Under the pieces are notes generated by a model. It searched no databases, was not told the DNA's origin, and worked only from the letters and a program-made list of their open reading frames with translations. 27,765 nucleotides of DNA from an uncultured Sphingobacteriales bacterium (lineage in GTDB: Bacteria > Bacteroidota > Bacteroidia > Chitinophagales > Chitinophagaceae), in contig CAMLFX010000037.1 in assembly GCA_946479435.1 (NCBI GenBank), positions 1-27,765 of the forward strand. The letters are read 5' to 3'. Positions 17,656 through 24,774 of this stretch are shown here, in pieces. The position numbers and the translations under genes were made by a program. Within the stretch, counting starts at the first letter, position 1; each line of letters begins with the position of its first letter.

Positions 17656-19003
17656 TTGGTTTCAACATGTACTATCACTAAAAGGTTACCCTATTGCGCA
17701 GGCCAGGGCTGAACTAAAGAGAATACAATCTTTAGATGCAGGTACTTTTGCAGATTGGCAGATGGCGCAAGCCTGGTCTATTGCGAGGTATCATTACGAG
17801 TACAATCCATTCTATAAAAAGAAAGTAGGCAAGATATTTCCTGATAGGTGGGAGGATCTTCCGGTTATAACTAAGAAGGATCTGCAACAACCATTGGCAG
17901 GTATTATTACAAACAATACAAGACTTAGGGATTGTTATATAAGTAGTACCTCCGGCTCTTCCGGCACGCCATTTTACTTTGCAAAAGACAAGTATGCGCA
18001 CGCCATCACCTGGGCGGTCATTGCCGATAGGTATAGTTGGTACAACCTGGATGGCACTGCATTGCAGGCAAGGTTTTATGGTATGCCTAAGGAAGCAATT
18101 GCACATGCCAAAGAGCAATTGAAAGATATATTGATGCACAGGAAACGTTTCAATGTATTTGATTTGAGCACGCAAGCACTACAGTGGTACGTACAGCGCT
18201 TTGCCCAAAATAGGTTTAGGTACATATACGGATATACCAATGCATTATTGCTTTTTGCAAGGCATCTGAATAGTATAGGCGTGCATCTGAAAGAAGTCTG
18301 CCCTTCACTTACACTATGTATTAGTACATCTGAAATAGCTACACCGGAAGATCACTTTCTTTTTCAAAAAGCCTTTGGTGTGCCGCATGTCCGGGAGTAT
18401 GGAGTATCGGAAACGTGCCTTACAGGGTTTGATCATCCGTCAGGTAATTGGCTGCTTACCGAAGAAACATTATACAATGAAGTGGTAGATTTTAATAATG
18501 AAATAGTGCCGCCCGGAGTTACCGGATCTTTATTATCTACCGCTCTGTTTAATAAGACACTGCCAATGGTACGTTACCAGGTTGGCGATACTATTCAATT
18601 GCTGCCATCCACTCCCGGTAGTAAGTACAGAATTATAGAAAGCATGCAGGGCCGTACCAGCGATACGATAAAGTTGCCAAGCGGTAAGGTGGCCGCTGGC
18701 CTGACATTCTATTATATATCCCGAAGCCTTCTAGAAAAAACAGATTGCCTGAAAGAATTTGTTATCCGCCAAACGGCGCTTAACAGGTTTGTTTTCGATA
18801 TTGTATCCGATAGGCCTTTGACAGAAGCAGAAACAAATGAGATAAAAAATAAAACTGCTTTGTATCTTGAGCCCGGGCTGGATGTAGTTATCAATCGCGT
18901 GTCACACATACAGCGCACCGCGGCCGGTAAGCTGAAAAACTTTTATTCGGAATTAGCAGAATTTGAAAAAGATAGTAATACTAACACAATATTTCCCTCC
19001 TGA
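17645..19003 (+). CDS. CapK/PaaK-type adenylate-forming enzyme
   Basis: A 452-residue member of the phenylacetate-CoA-ligase-like (CapK) branch of the ANL superfamily. The nucleotide-binding P-loop is STSGSSGTPF (from about residue 101), followed by LCISTSEIATPEDH, the acyl-adenylate motif VREYGVSETCLTGF, then MVRYQVGDTI and GRTSDTIKLPSGK near the hinge to the small C-terminal domain. CapK proteins recur in capsule and EPS loci, where the substrate is unknown; a carboxylic or amino acid activated for attachment to an amino sugar is plausible. No acyl carrier protein or acyltransferase adjoins it. Two ATGs are possible (17639 and 17645); AAAGGA lies five bases before the second, which I prefer. 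The end overlaps the next gene by 41 bases. Confidence 0.87.
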   Translation: MKPDWFQHVLSLKGYPIAQARAELKRIQSLDAGTFADWQMAQAWSIARYHYEYNPFYKKKVGKIFPDRWEDLPVITKKDLQQPLAGIITNNTRLRDCYISSTSGSSGTPFYFAKDKYAHAITWAVIADRYSWYNLDGTALQARFYGMPKEAIAHAKEQLKDILMHRKRFNVFDLSTQALQWYVQRFAQNRFRYIYGYTNALLLFARHLNSIGVHLKEVCPSLTLCISTSEIATPEDHFLFQKAFGVPHVREYGVSETCLTGFDHPSGNWLLTEETLYNEVVDFNNEIVPPGVTGSLLSTALFNKTLPMVRYQVGDTIQLLPSTPGSKYRIIESMQGRTSDTIKLPSGKVAAGLTFYYISRSLLEKTDCLKEFVIRQTALNRFVFDIVSDRPLTEAETNEIKNKTALYLEPGLDVVINRVSHIQRTAAGKLKNFYSELAEFEKDSNTNTIFPS

Positions 19004-20159
19004 AACGGGTGCGCCGCAATCAAGATTATATGAAACGGCACTTGGGTTGAAAGCAAGGGGTTGGGATGTGAGTATTATCGCTGCTATGCCCAACTACCCC
19101 ACTGGCAGGGTAAGCGATGAATACAGGGGCAAATTTTCGGTAAATGAATTTATAGATGGGATGCATATTTACCGTTATGCGCTGTATGCTTCCAATTCTA
19201 AAAATCGGCTGCCGCGTATAGCAAGCATGCTTTCTTTCAGCTTTTCTTCATTAGCGGCGCTCGCAAAATTACGCCGCTTCCGTCCTGATTATATTCTTAC
19301 AGAATCACCACCGCTTACATTAGGCCTTACAGGTATTTTCCTTGCGCGCATGTGTGGCGCTAAGCACATACTCAACGTATCAGATCTTTGGCCATTATCG
19401 GCGTATAAATTAGGGGCAGTTTCGCATGGCTTTTTATACAAGCAGTTAAAAAATATAGAACTGTTTCTTTACAGGAAGTCATTTGCCTGCACTGGTCAAT
19501 CGCAGCAAATAATAGATCATGTAAAAAAGAATGGCGCCAGGCGTACACACCTTTTTCGCAATGGCGTAGATACACGAAGGTTCAAAAAAACAAATGAGGT
19601 AAAACCCGGCAACGGTGAAATAAAAATTGTGTACACCGGTCTTTTAGGTGTTGCACAAGGTGTATTGGATATTTGCAGGAATATTAACTTCAAAGAACTG
19701 GGCGTTAGCTTTCATATCTATGGCGACGGGGCTGAAAAAAACGACATCGTTAATTATTTGAAGGCCAACCCCGATAAAAATATTTACTATCATAATGCCG
19801 TGCATCGCGATGAGATACCCAAGGTGCTTGCCCAATACGATGCTATGCTGGTACCTTTAGTAAAACCTATATATGGTGCTATCCCATCAAAAATGTACGA
19901 GGCTATGGCAGCTGGCTTGCCGGTATTGTTTGCAGGTGGCGGTGAGGGTGCTCAGTTGATAAATAAGCTAAATGTTGGCTGGACCTGCAAACCCGCTAAT
20001 TATAAGCAGATGGAAGAAAAAATAAAGCAACTGTCCCTGCTCAATAAAGCTGAACTGGCTGCCATTAAGCATAATTGCCTGCATGCAGCGCAAAATATCT
20101 TCGATAGAGATATACAAATAGAAGGCCTGCATAGTTTTCTAACAGGTATTAATCAATAA
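18963..20159 (+). CDS. Glycosyltransferase family 4 protein (WbuB/WcaI-like)
   Basis: A 398-residue GT-B enzyme of the WbuB/WcaI type. The opening KKIVILTQYFPPETGAPQSR and the following AAMPNYPTGRV are hallmarks of that group, as are SPPLTLGLTGIFLARM and NVSDLWPLSAYKLGA. The donor-domain end has the degenerate motif GAIPSKMYEAMAAGLPVLF, the form usual in WbuB. The start is TTG 18963: an in-frame TAG at 18954 precludes anything earlier, and the conserved opening begins right there. It overlaps the CapK-like gene by 41 bases, the largest overlap in the block. In related loci this type often adds an N-acetyl-fucosamine or similar deoxy sugar, but the donor here is not known. It is the last gene of the long collinear block. 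Confidence 0.9.
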   Translation: MKKIVILTQYFPPETGAPQSRLYETALGLKARGWDVSIIAAMPNYPTGRVSDEYRGKFSVNEFIDGMHIYRYALYASNSKNRLPRIASMLSFSFSSLAALAKLRRFRPDYILTESPPLTLGLTGIFLARMCGAKHILNVSDLWPLSAYKLGAVSHGFLYKQLKNIELFLYRKSFACTGQSQQIIDHVKKNGARRTHLFRNGVDTRRFKKTNEVKPGNGEIKIVYTGLLGVAQGVLDICRNINFKELGVSFHIYGDGAEKNDIVNYLKANPDKNIYYHNAVHRDEIPKVLAQYDAMLVPLVKPIYGAIPSKMYEAMAAGLPVLFAGGGEGAQLINKLNVGWTCKPANYKQMEEKIKQLSLLNKAELAAIKHNCLHAAQNIFDRDIQIEGLHSFLTGINQ

Positions 20160-20277
20160 TTGTCCCCTCCTTTTCTGCCATTTCAGGCACTTTTCCCGCT
20201 TCCTTTTTAAGTACTGGTTTTTAAAGAACTGTTTATTTATCTTAGCTGTCATTAGTTTATAAAGGGCGACTACCGAG
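20160..20277. promoter_or_regulatory. 118-bp spacer, possible internal promoter
   Basis: This is the first gap of more than 30 bases after about 20 kb of nearly gapless genes. It is pyrimidine-rich, then A/T-rich. TATCTTAG at 20238-20245 matches the Bacteroidota -7 box TAnnTTTG at all but one fixed position, about 30 bases before the next start; no good -33 TTTG is visible. No strong terminator stem was found. A new promoter here is likely from layout but weakly supported by sequence. Confidence 0.3.
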
Positions 20278-21519
20278 ATGATTGAAATAAACCCACGAGC
20301 GGTTGATTTGAAAATTGATTTTTCACCTCCGTATATTGATGAGGATGTTATAGCTGAAGTGACCGATGCACTGCGTTCGGGCTGGATAACAACAGGCCCT
20401 AAGGTGAAAGAGCTGGAAGCTTTATGCGAACAGATTATAGGTACAGAAAGAGCTGTATGTGTCAACTCATGGACATCAGGCGCTATACTTACCTTAAAAT
20501 GGTTAGGTATCAGGCCAGGCGATGAAGTAATAATACCGGCTTACACCTATGCCGCAACAGCGCTGGCCGTATTAAATGCCGGCGCAACGCCTGTGATGGT
20601 GGATGTATTGTCGGATTTCTCTATCGACCCCGAAAAGATCAGGGAAGCAATTACCGGTAAAACAAAAGCAGTCATCACTGTAGATTTTGCTGGTTGGCCC
20701 TGCGATTACGATCGCATAGCCGAGGTACTGCAAACCAGCGATGTGAAAGATAAATTTACAGCTGCTAATGATGTGCAGGCGGGTTTTGGCAGGCCTGTGC
20801 TGATATCTGATGCTGCCCACGCACTTGGGGCGCAGTATAAAGGGAAAGCGGCTGCGCTGGCAGCTGATATTACCATCTTTTCGCTGCATGCAGTAAAAAA
20901 TATTACTACTGCCGAAGGCGGCGTTATATGCCTGCACTTGCCAAAGCCATTCGATAATGTGGCCATACACAAATGGATGAAGTTAAATTCGCTGAACGGG
21001 CAAACAAAAGATGCATATACCAAATTGCAGAAAAACTCGTGGAGGTACGATATCGTGGAGCAAGGGCTGAAAATAAATATGCCCGATGTTTGTGCGGCTA
21101 TCGGACTGGCACAATTGCGCAAGTACGACGATAAACTGCTGCCAGCCAGGAGGAGTGCTTACAATAAATATAAAGAGCTATTAGCCGATAAACAATGGGC
21201 AATTTTACCGCTTACAGAAGATGAAAAACGGGTATCGTCATACCACCTGTTCCCACTACGGATAGTTAACATAAATGAACTGCAGCGCGACGCCATCATA
21301 CTAAAATTAAGCGAAGCAGGTGTAGCCAGCAATGTGCATTTTGTACCATTGCCAATGATGACCCTTTTTAAAGAAATGGGTTATAAAATGGAAGATTATC
21401 CTGTTTCGTATACAAATTATGTGCATGAAATCTCGTTGCCGGTATATCCCCAGCTTACCGATGAAGAATGCATATACGTGATACAGGAACTTGAAAAAGC
21501 TTATAAGGCAGTTATATAA
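20278..21519 (+). CDS. DegT/DnrJ/EryC1-type sugar aminotransferase (WcfR/PglE-like)
   Basis: A 413-residue PLP enzyme of the DegT/DnrJ/EryC1/StrS family, which aminates keto-sugar nucleotides. PLP-binding Lys207 lies in FSLHAVKNITTAEGG. The pyridine-pairing Asp178 is in SDAAHALGA. RSGWITTGPKV (34-43) and GDEVIIPAYTYAAT (81-94) are the usual substrate- and PLP-phosphate-site motifs. A 20-residue insertion near 155-172 (TAANDVQAGFGRP) sits before the Asp motif. The gene overlaps a small phosphoglycosyl transferase by one base (TAATG), and a 4,6-dehydratase faces it. This trio matches the making and loading of a 4-amino-4,6-dideoxy N-acetyl sugar such as AATGal in Bacteroides WcfR/WcfS or the PglF/PglE/PglC route. 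The stereochemistry of the product cannot be read. Confidence 0.9.
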   Translation: MIEINPRAVDLKIDFSPPYIDEDVIAEVTDALRSGWITTGPKVKELEALCEQIIGTERAVCVNSWTSGAILTLKWLGIRPGDEVIIPAYTYAATALAVLNAGATPVMVDVLSDFSIDPEKIREAITGKTKAVITVDFAGWPCDYDRIAEVLQTSDVKDKFTAANDVQAGFGRPVLISDAAHALGAQYKGKAAALAADITIFSLHAVKNITTAEGGVICLHLPKPFDNVAIHKWMKLNSLNGQTKDAYTKLQKNSWRYDIVEQGLKINMPDVCAAIGLAQLRKYDDKLLPARRSAYNKYKELLADKQWAILPLTEDEKRVSSYHLFPLRIVNINELQRDAIILKLSEAGVASNVHFVPLPMMTLFKEMGYKMEDYPVSYTNYVHEISLPVYPQLTDEECIYVIQELEKAYKAVI

Positions 21520-22118
21520 TGCTCAGGTTTTTAGATTGGATCCTTTCCCTGCTGCTACTTGTTGTATGTACACCTGTTTTCCTGTTGCTGGCTTTATGGA
21601 TAAAGATCGATTCGCGCGGGGCTGTCATATACCGGCAAAAACGAGTGGGCAGGTATGGAAAGGAATTTTCGATGTTTAAGTTTCGTACCATGTACCAGGG
21701 CAACGATAAATTGCTGCTCACATTGGGCGATGATGATAGACGTATTACCCCAGTGGGTTATTATCTGAGAAAATTTAAGCTGGATGAATTACCGCAACTG
21801 GTAAATGTTTTTTTGGGTGAAATGAGCATTGTTGGCCCCAGGCCTGAAGTAAAAAAATATGTAGATCTATATACCGACGAACAGAAGACTATACTGAATG
21901 TTCGACCCGGCATTACCGATTATGCTTCTATTGCTTATGCCAATGAAAACGAATTGCTGGCGCGGCACCCTAACCCCGAGCAGTATTACATTGATAAGAT
22001 AATGCCGGAGAAAATAAAGCTGAACAGGGTATTCATCGATCAGCCATCTATAGGTAACTATTTCAAGATCATTCTGCTTACCGCAAAAAAGGTTACAGGC
22101 AAAAAAAACAGCGCTTAA
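21519..22118 (+). CDS. Small monotopic phosphoglycosyl transferase (PglC/WcfS-like)
   Basis: A 199-residue initiating sugar-phosphate transferase that moves a sugar-1-phosphate from UDP-sugar to undecaprenyl phosphate. It has the compact PglC form: one hydrophobic re-entrant helix at residues 5-28, KFRTM (54-58), the catalytic pair Asp89-Glu90 in KLDELPQL, GEMSIVGPRPE (100-110) and RPGITDYASIAY. The long N-terminal membrane domain of WbaP-type enzymes is absent. GITDYAS replaces the more common GITGWAQ. Coupling to the aminotransferase by a one-base overlap suggests the aminated sugar is the priming residue. The TAA stop lies in the loop of the terminator hairpin that follows. Confidence 0.93.
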   Translation: MLRFLDWILSLLLLVVCTPVFLLLALWIKIDSRGAVIYRQKRVGRYGKEFSMFKFRTMYQGNDKLLLTLGDDDRRITPVGYYLRKFKLDELPQLVNVFLGEMSIVGPRPEVKKYVDLYTDEQKTILNVRPGITDYASIAYANENELLARHPNPEQYYIDKIMPEKIKLNRVFIDQPSIGNYFKIILLTAKKVTGKKNSA

Positions 22119-22128
22119 TGCGCTGTTT
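22106..22128. terminator. Two-way intrinsic terminator between convergent genes
   Basis: A perfect 9-base stem, AAACAGCGC (22106-22114) and GCGCTGTTT (22120-22128), with a five-base loop TTAAT that contains the plus-strand stop codon. Read on the minus strand, the stem is followed by a T-run (complement of the A-run starting at 22101), a classic terminator for the dehydratase gene. For the plus strand the T-rich tail is short, so it is weaker there. Confidence 0.8.
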
Positions 22129-22132
22129 CGGT

Positions 22133-24073
22133 TTACATATCTTTTAGTTTGTCCAGTTGTATCGATTCGTACAAAGCATTGGTACTTACAAATTCCGGTA
22201 CCAGGTCTTTCATCAGCCCCACGGTTTCCAGCATATAGTGCTGTTTAGCGCTGGCTATCAGCCTGTCTATTTTAGCACATACATATTCAAAATTGTATTC
22301 CTGCACTTTTGCTATCAGTATCTTGTCGTGGTAAGTAGGCATCACGTTCTCAGAATCATTCAGCAATTCTTCATATAGTTTTTCACCCGGCCTTAAACCT
22401 GAGAAAACTATTTTGATATCTACATCGGGTTCCTTACCTGCAAGCTTAATTATCTTCCTTGCCAGATCTACTATTTTCACCGGCTTACCCATATCAAACA
22501 CAAATATTTCATTGCCCTGGCCCATTACACCTGCCTCAATTACAAGCTGGCAGGCTTCAGGTATGGTCATAAAATACCGGGTTATTTCAGGATGGGTAAC
22601 AGTTATTGGCCCACCTGCTTTCAGTTGTTGCTTAAATCTTGGTATTACCGATCCGTTCGATCCCAGCACATTACCAAAACGCGTGGTTACAAATTTGGTT
22701 TGCGGCATATTATCGCCTTCCATGCCGCTGCTCAGGTGCCTGTAATAGCTTTGTGTAAATATCTCTGCTATACGCTTTGAAGCACCCATGATATTGGTAG
22801 GGTTCACTGCCTTATCGGTCGATACCATTACAAACTTTTCTACACCATTTGCTACGGCAAGTTCGGCCAGTATCCGCGTACCCAGCACGTTGTTCAACAC
22901 CGCCAGCGATGGGTTGTCTTCCATCAGCGGCACATGCTTATAAGCTGCTGCATGGAACACTACATCTGGGTTATATATCTCAAACAGGTGTTCCATCCGC
23001 ACCTTATCGGTTATATTACCTATGTATGCTTTAATATTTACTTTCTTGGTGTTCTCTTTTATCTCCAGGTACAGTTCGTGCATAGGCGTTTCTGCCTGGT
23101 CGCACAGTATAATTATAGAAGGGCGGTAGTTACACAGTTGGCGCACAAGCTCGCTGCCTATAGAGCCGGCAGCCCCTGTTACCAGTATTTTCTTTCCTCT
23201 CAGTTCAAAGTGTATCTTTTCATTATCCAGCTTTATCACTTCTCTTTCCAGCAGGTCCTCGATATTGATATCTTTCAGTTGCTCACTGTTCAGTTTACCA
23301 TTCAGCCATTGCGTAACCGGTGGCACTTGCTGCACTTTTATATTAAATTTCAGGCAGGTATCAACCAGGTAGTTCAGTTTTTCTTTCGAAATATTGCGGT
23401 TGGCTATTATCAGCAGGTTTACACCATCTTCTTTCAATTTGGCAAAACTACTTTCTTCAATATCGTATATAGGCAGGCCCTCTATAAGTTTGCCGCTTCT
23501 GCTTAGTATTTCATCAACAAAGGCTACTACCTGCAGGCCACTGTTCTGAAATTCGTTAATTACTTTTTTGGTTTGCAGGCCGTCCTGTTTGGCATCATAT
23601 ACCGCTGCCCTGTTTACCACCGCTGCGAAACCGGTTTTAGCGGTTTGGTGCGTTTGATAATATTTGAAGAAATACCTTACCAGGAAGCGGTAAGTTATTA
23701 ACGAGAAGTTGGAAACGAAAAAGTTAATGCAAATAATAGAGGCAGGGAACAGCAATACACCTTCAATAGAATAGTTAACTATGAAATTGATAGAAAGATA
23801 AAATACTGCGGCTGTAGAGTTAACAACCAGCAGCCGGAACATATCTTCGATATTGGTATATCTTATAATCCCAGCATAACTTTTAAGAAGATAAAACAAA
23901 ACGGCATTGATAAGTAATGCAGTAGGTAATATTATTGACAAAGGATAAGAAGCGATCTCACCCAACTGAAAGTTAAAACGGAATAAAAAAGAAAAGAATA
24001 GAGAAACAAGTATGCAAGACAAGTCGAGCACAAAGATCAACCAACGAGGGAGTATTCTTATTTTATATTGCAT
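22133..24073 (-). CDS. WbpM/PglF/CapD-type UDP-GlcNAc 4,6-dehydratase, membrane-bound
   Basis: A 646-residue membrane-anchored sugar-nucleotide 4,6-dehydratase. The first 130 residues hold four transmembrane segments (about 12-32, 45-64, 82-100, 108-127). A second domain (150-280) has the Rossmann-like outline of this family, but its usual GAGxAG loop reads YDAKQDGLQ, so it looks degenerate. The catalytic SDR domain starts at KKILVTGAAGSIGSE with G300, G303 and G306. The active site is VSTDKAVNPTNIMGASK: Met429 and Lys433 with Thr419, the SMK-type triad that marks WbpM/PglF enzymes rather than Tyr-type epimerases. The product would be a UDP-4-keto-6-deoxy-HexNAc, the substrate for the aminotransferase at 20278. 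It is transcribed towards that gene, from its own promoter region. Confidence 0.93.
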   Translation of the reverse strand: MQYKIRILPRWLIFVLDLSCILVSLFFSFLFRFNFQLGEIASYPLSIILPTALLINAVLFYLLKSYAGIIRYTNIEDMFRLLVVNSTAAVFYLSINFIVNYSIEGVLLFPASIICINFFVSNFSLITYRFLVRYFFKYYQTHQTAKTGFAAVVNRAAVYDAKQDGLQTKKVINEFQNSGLQVVAFVDEILSRSGKLIEGLPIYDIEESSFAKLKEDGVNLLIIANRNISKEKLNYLVDTCLKFNIKVQQVPPVTQWLNGKLNSEQLKDINIEDLLEREVIKLDNEKIHFELRGKKILVTGAAGSIGSELVRQLCNYRPSIIILCDQAETPMHELYLEIKENTKKVNIKAYIGNITDKVRMEHLFEIYNPDVVFHAAAYKHVPLMEDNPSLAVLNNVLGTRILAELAVANGVEKFVMVSTDKAVNPTNIMGASKRIAEIFTQSYYRHLSSGMEGDNMPQTKFVTTRFGNVLGSNGSVIPRFKQQLKAGGPITVTHPEITRYFMTIPEACQLVIEAGVMGQGNEIFVFDMGKPVKIVDLARKIIKLAGKEPDVDIKIVFSGLRPGEKLYEELLNDSENVMPTYHDKILIAKVQEYNFEYVCAKIDRLIASAKQHYMLETVGLMKDLVPEFVSTNALYESIQLDKLKDM

Positions 24074-24154
24074 CTTTTTCTAATTTTCTGCTGATAGCAA
24101 CATTAATGAATGAACTAAATTTTCTCCCCAACAAACCCGCCAGTTTTAGCAATG

Positions 24155-24162
24155 CAAAAGTA
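24155..24162 (-). promoter_or_regulatory. Possible -7 box for the 4,6-dehydratase gene
   Basis: On the minus strand the sequence reads TACTTTTG, an exact TAnnTTTG match, about 82 bases before the dehydratase start. The surroundings (24074-24286) are strongly A/T-rich and non-coding. No convincing TTTG -33 box is seen at the right spacing, so this rests on the -7 box alone. Confidence 0.35.
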
Positions 24163-24229
24163 ATATAAAACATTAACTTTTAAGATTATTTAATTATAAA
24201 TCTGTAAGGATAACCAGCAGTATAAAAAA

Positions 24230-24263
24230 TTGTACCCTGTACTATTATATTTTAATTAATTTG
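24230..24263 (+). promoter_or_regulatory. Possible promoter for the HPt gene
   Basis: TTG at 24230-24232 is followed, after 23 bases, by TTAATTTG (24256-24263), one base away from the Bacteroidota -7 consensus TAnnTTTG. The predicted transcript would begin a little before the AGAAGG ribosome site at 24273. The gene is divergent from the dehydratase, so a promoter must lie in this gap. Confidence 0.3.
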
Positions 24264-24286
24264 AAAGCCAGTAGAAGGTGATACAC

Positions 24287-24646
24287 ATGGATCTAGTAGA
24301 TTTTTCAACTTTAGAAAGCGTTTCGGGCGGCGATAAAAAGTACTTTGGTGATGTAATTGATATCTTTATCGATACCACTACTAAAGCTGTGGAAAAACTT
24401 AAGGCATTGTCCAAAACAGATGACGATCATTTGGAAATCAGTGCCATAGCGCATTCCATAAAATCAGGTGTAGGTATTGTGAAAATAAAAGGGATGCTGG
24501 AGGAACTGATACAGGTGGAAAAACTAGCTAAAGACAGGGGGAATATGGATGCCGTGCGCATACATTTGCAAAAAGCGGCTATACTGTACGAAAGATCGTT
24601 ACCCGTACTCTTAAAAGAAAAGAACAACAAAGCAGCAAGCGAATAA
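24287..24646 (+). CDS. Stand-alone HPt (histidine phosphotransfer) domain protein
   Basis: A 119-residue all-helical protein consisting of one HPt domain. The phosphorylatable residue is His56 in IAHSIKSGVGIVKIKGM, matching the HPt pattern AHxLKGxxxxxG with Ser in place of the first Gly. Such proteins relay phosphate between receiver domains of hybrid kinases and response regulators. The ATG at 24287 is preferred over GTG 24278 because AGAAGG (24273-24278) sits eight bases before it, one of the few clear Shine-Dalgarno sites in the window. No kinase or receiver gene is adjacent, so it is an orphan. It lies beside the polysaccharide locus, but a regulatory link to it is only a guess. Confidence 0.85.
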   Translation: MDLVDFSTLESVSGGDKKYFGDVIDIFIDTTTKAVEKLKALSKTDDDHLEISAIAHSIKSGVGIVKIKGMLEELIQVEKLAKDRGNMDAVRIHLQKAAILYERSLPVLLKEKNNKAASE

Positions 24647-24774
24647 TTTTTTCCTTAGCTTTGTTATACGTGTTCCTCAGGTAATATTTGTCCAAAATCT
24701 TCCACGGATAATACTTGCCACTCCTTCAATTTCAACACGTTATATTGATTTTTTAACGACTTTATTTTAATATT
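24647..24774. promoter_or_regulatory. Spacer with possible promoter for the DUF4290-murA unit
   Basis: This 128-bp A/T-rich gap holds TAGCTTTG at 24656-24663, an exact match to the TAnnTTTG -7 box, about 110 bases before the next start. No TTTG is found at -33 spacing. The same bases form the right arm of an 8-base inverted repeat (AACAAAGC 24626-24633, GCTTTGTT 24658-24665) with a T-run inside the loop, so a weak terminator role for the HPt gene is the alternative reading. Confidence 0.3.

Noticed and set aside
22934..23506. 190-codon open frame on the plus strand opposite the dehydratase gene
   Set aside because: It lies wholly inside a well-supported gene on the other strand, has low-complexity aromatic-rich translation and no recognisable motif or start signal.
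24668..24740. 7-base inverted repeat ACGTGTT / AACACGT in the spacer before the DUF4290 gene
   Set aside because: The arms are 59 bases apart and short; chance is a sufficient explanation.
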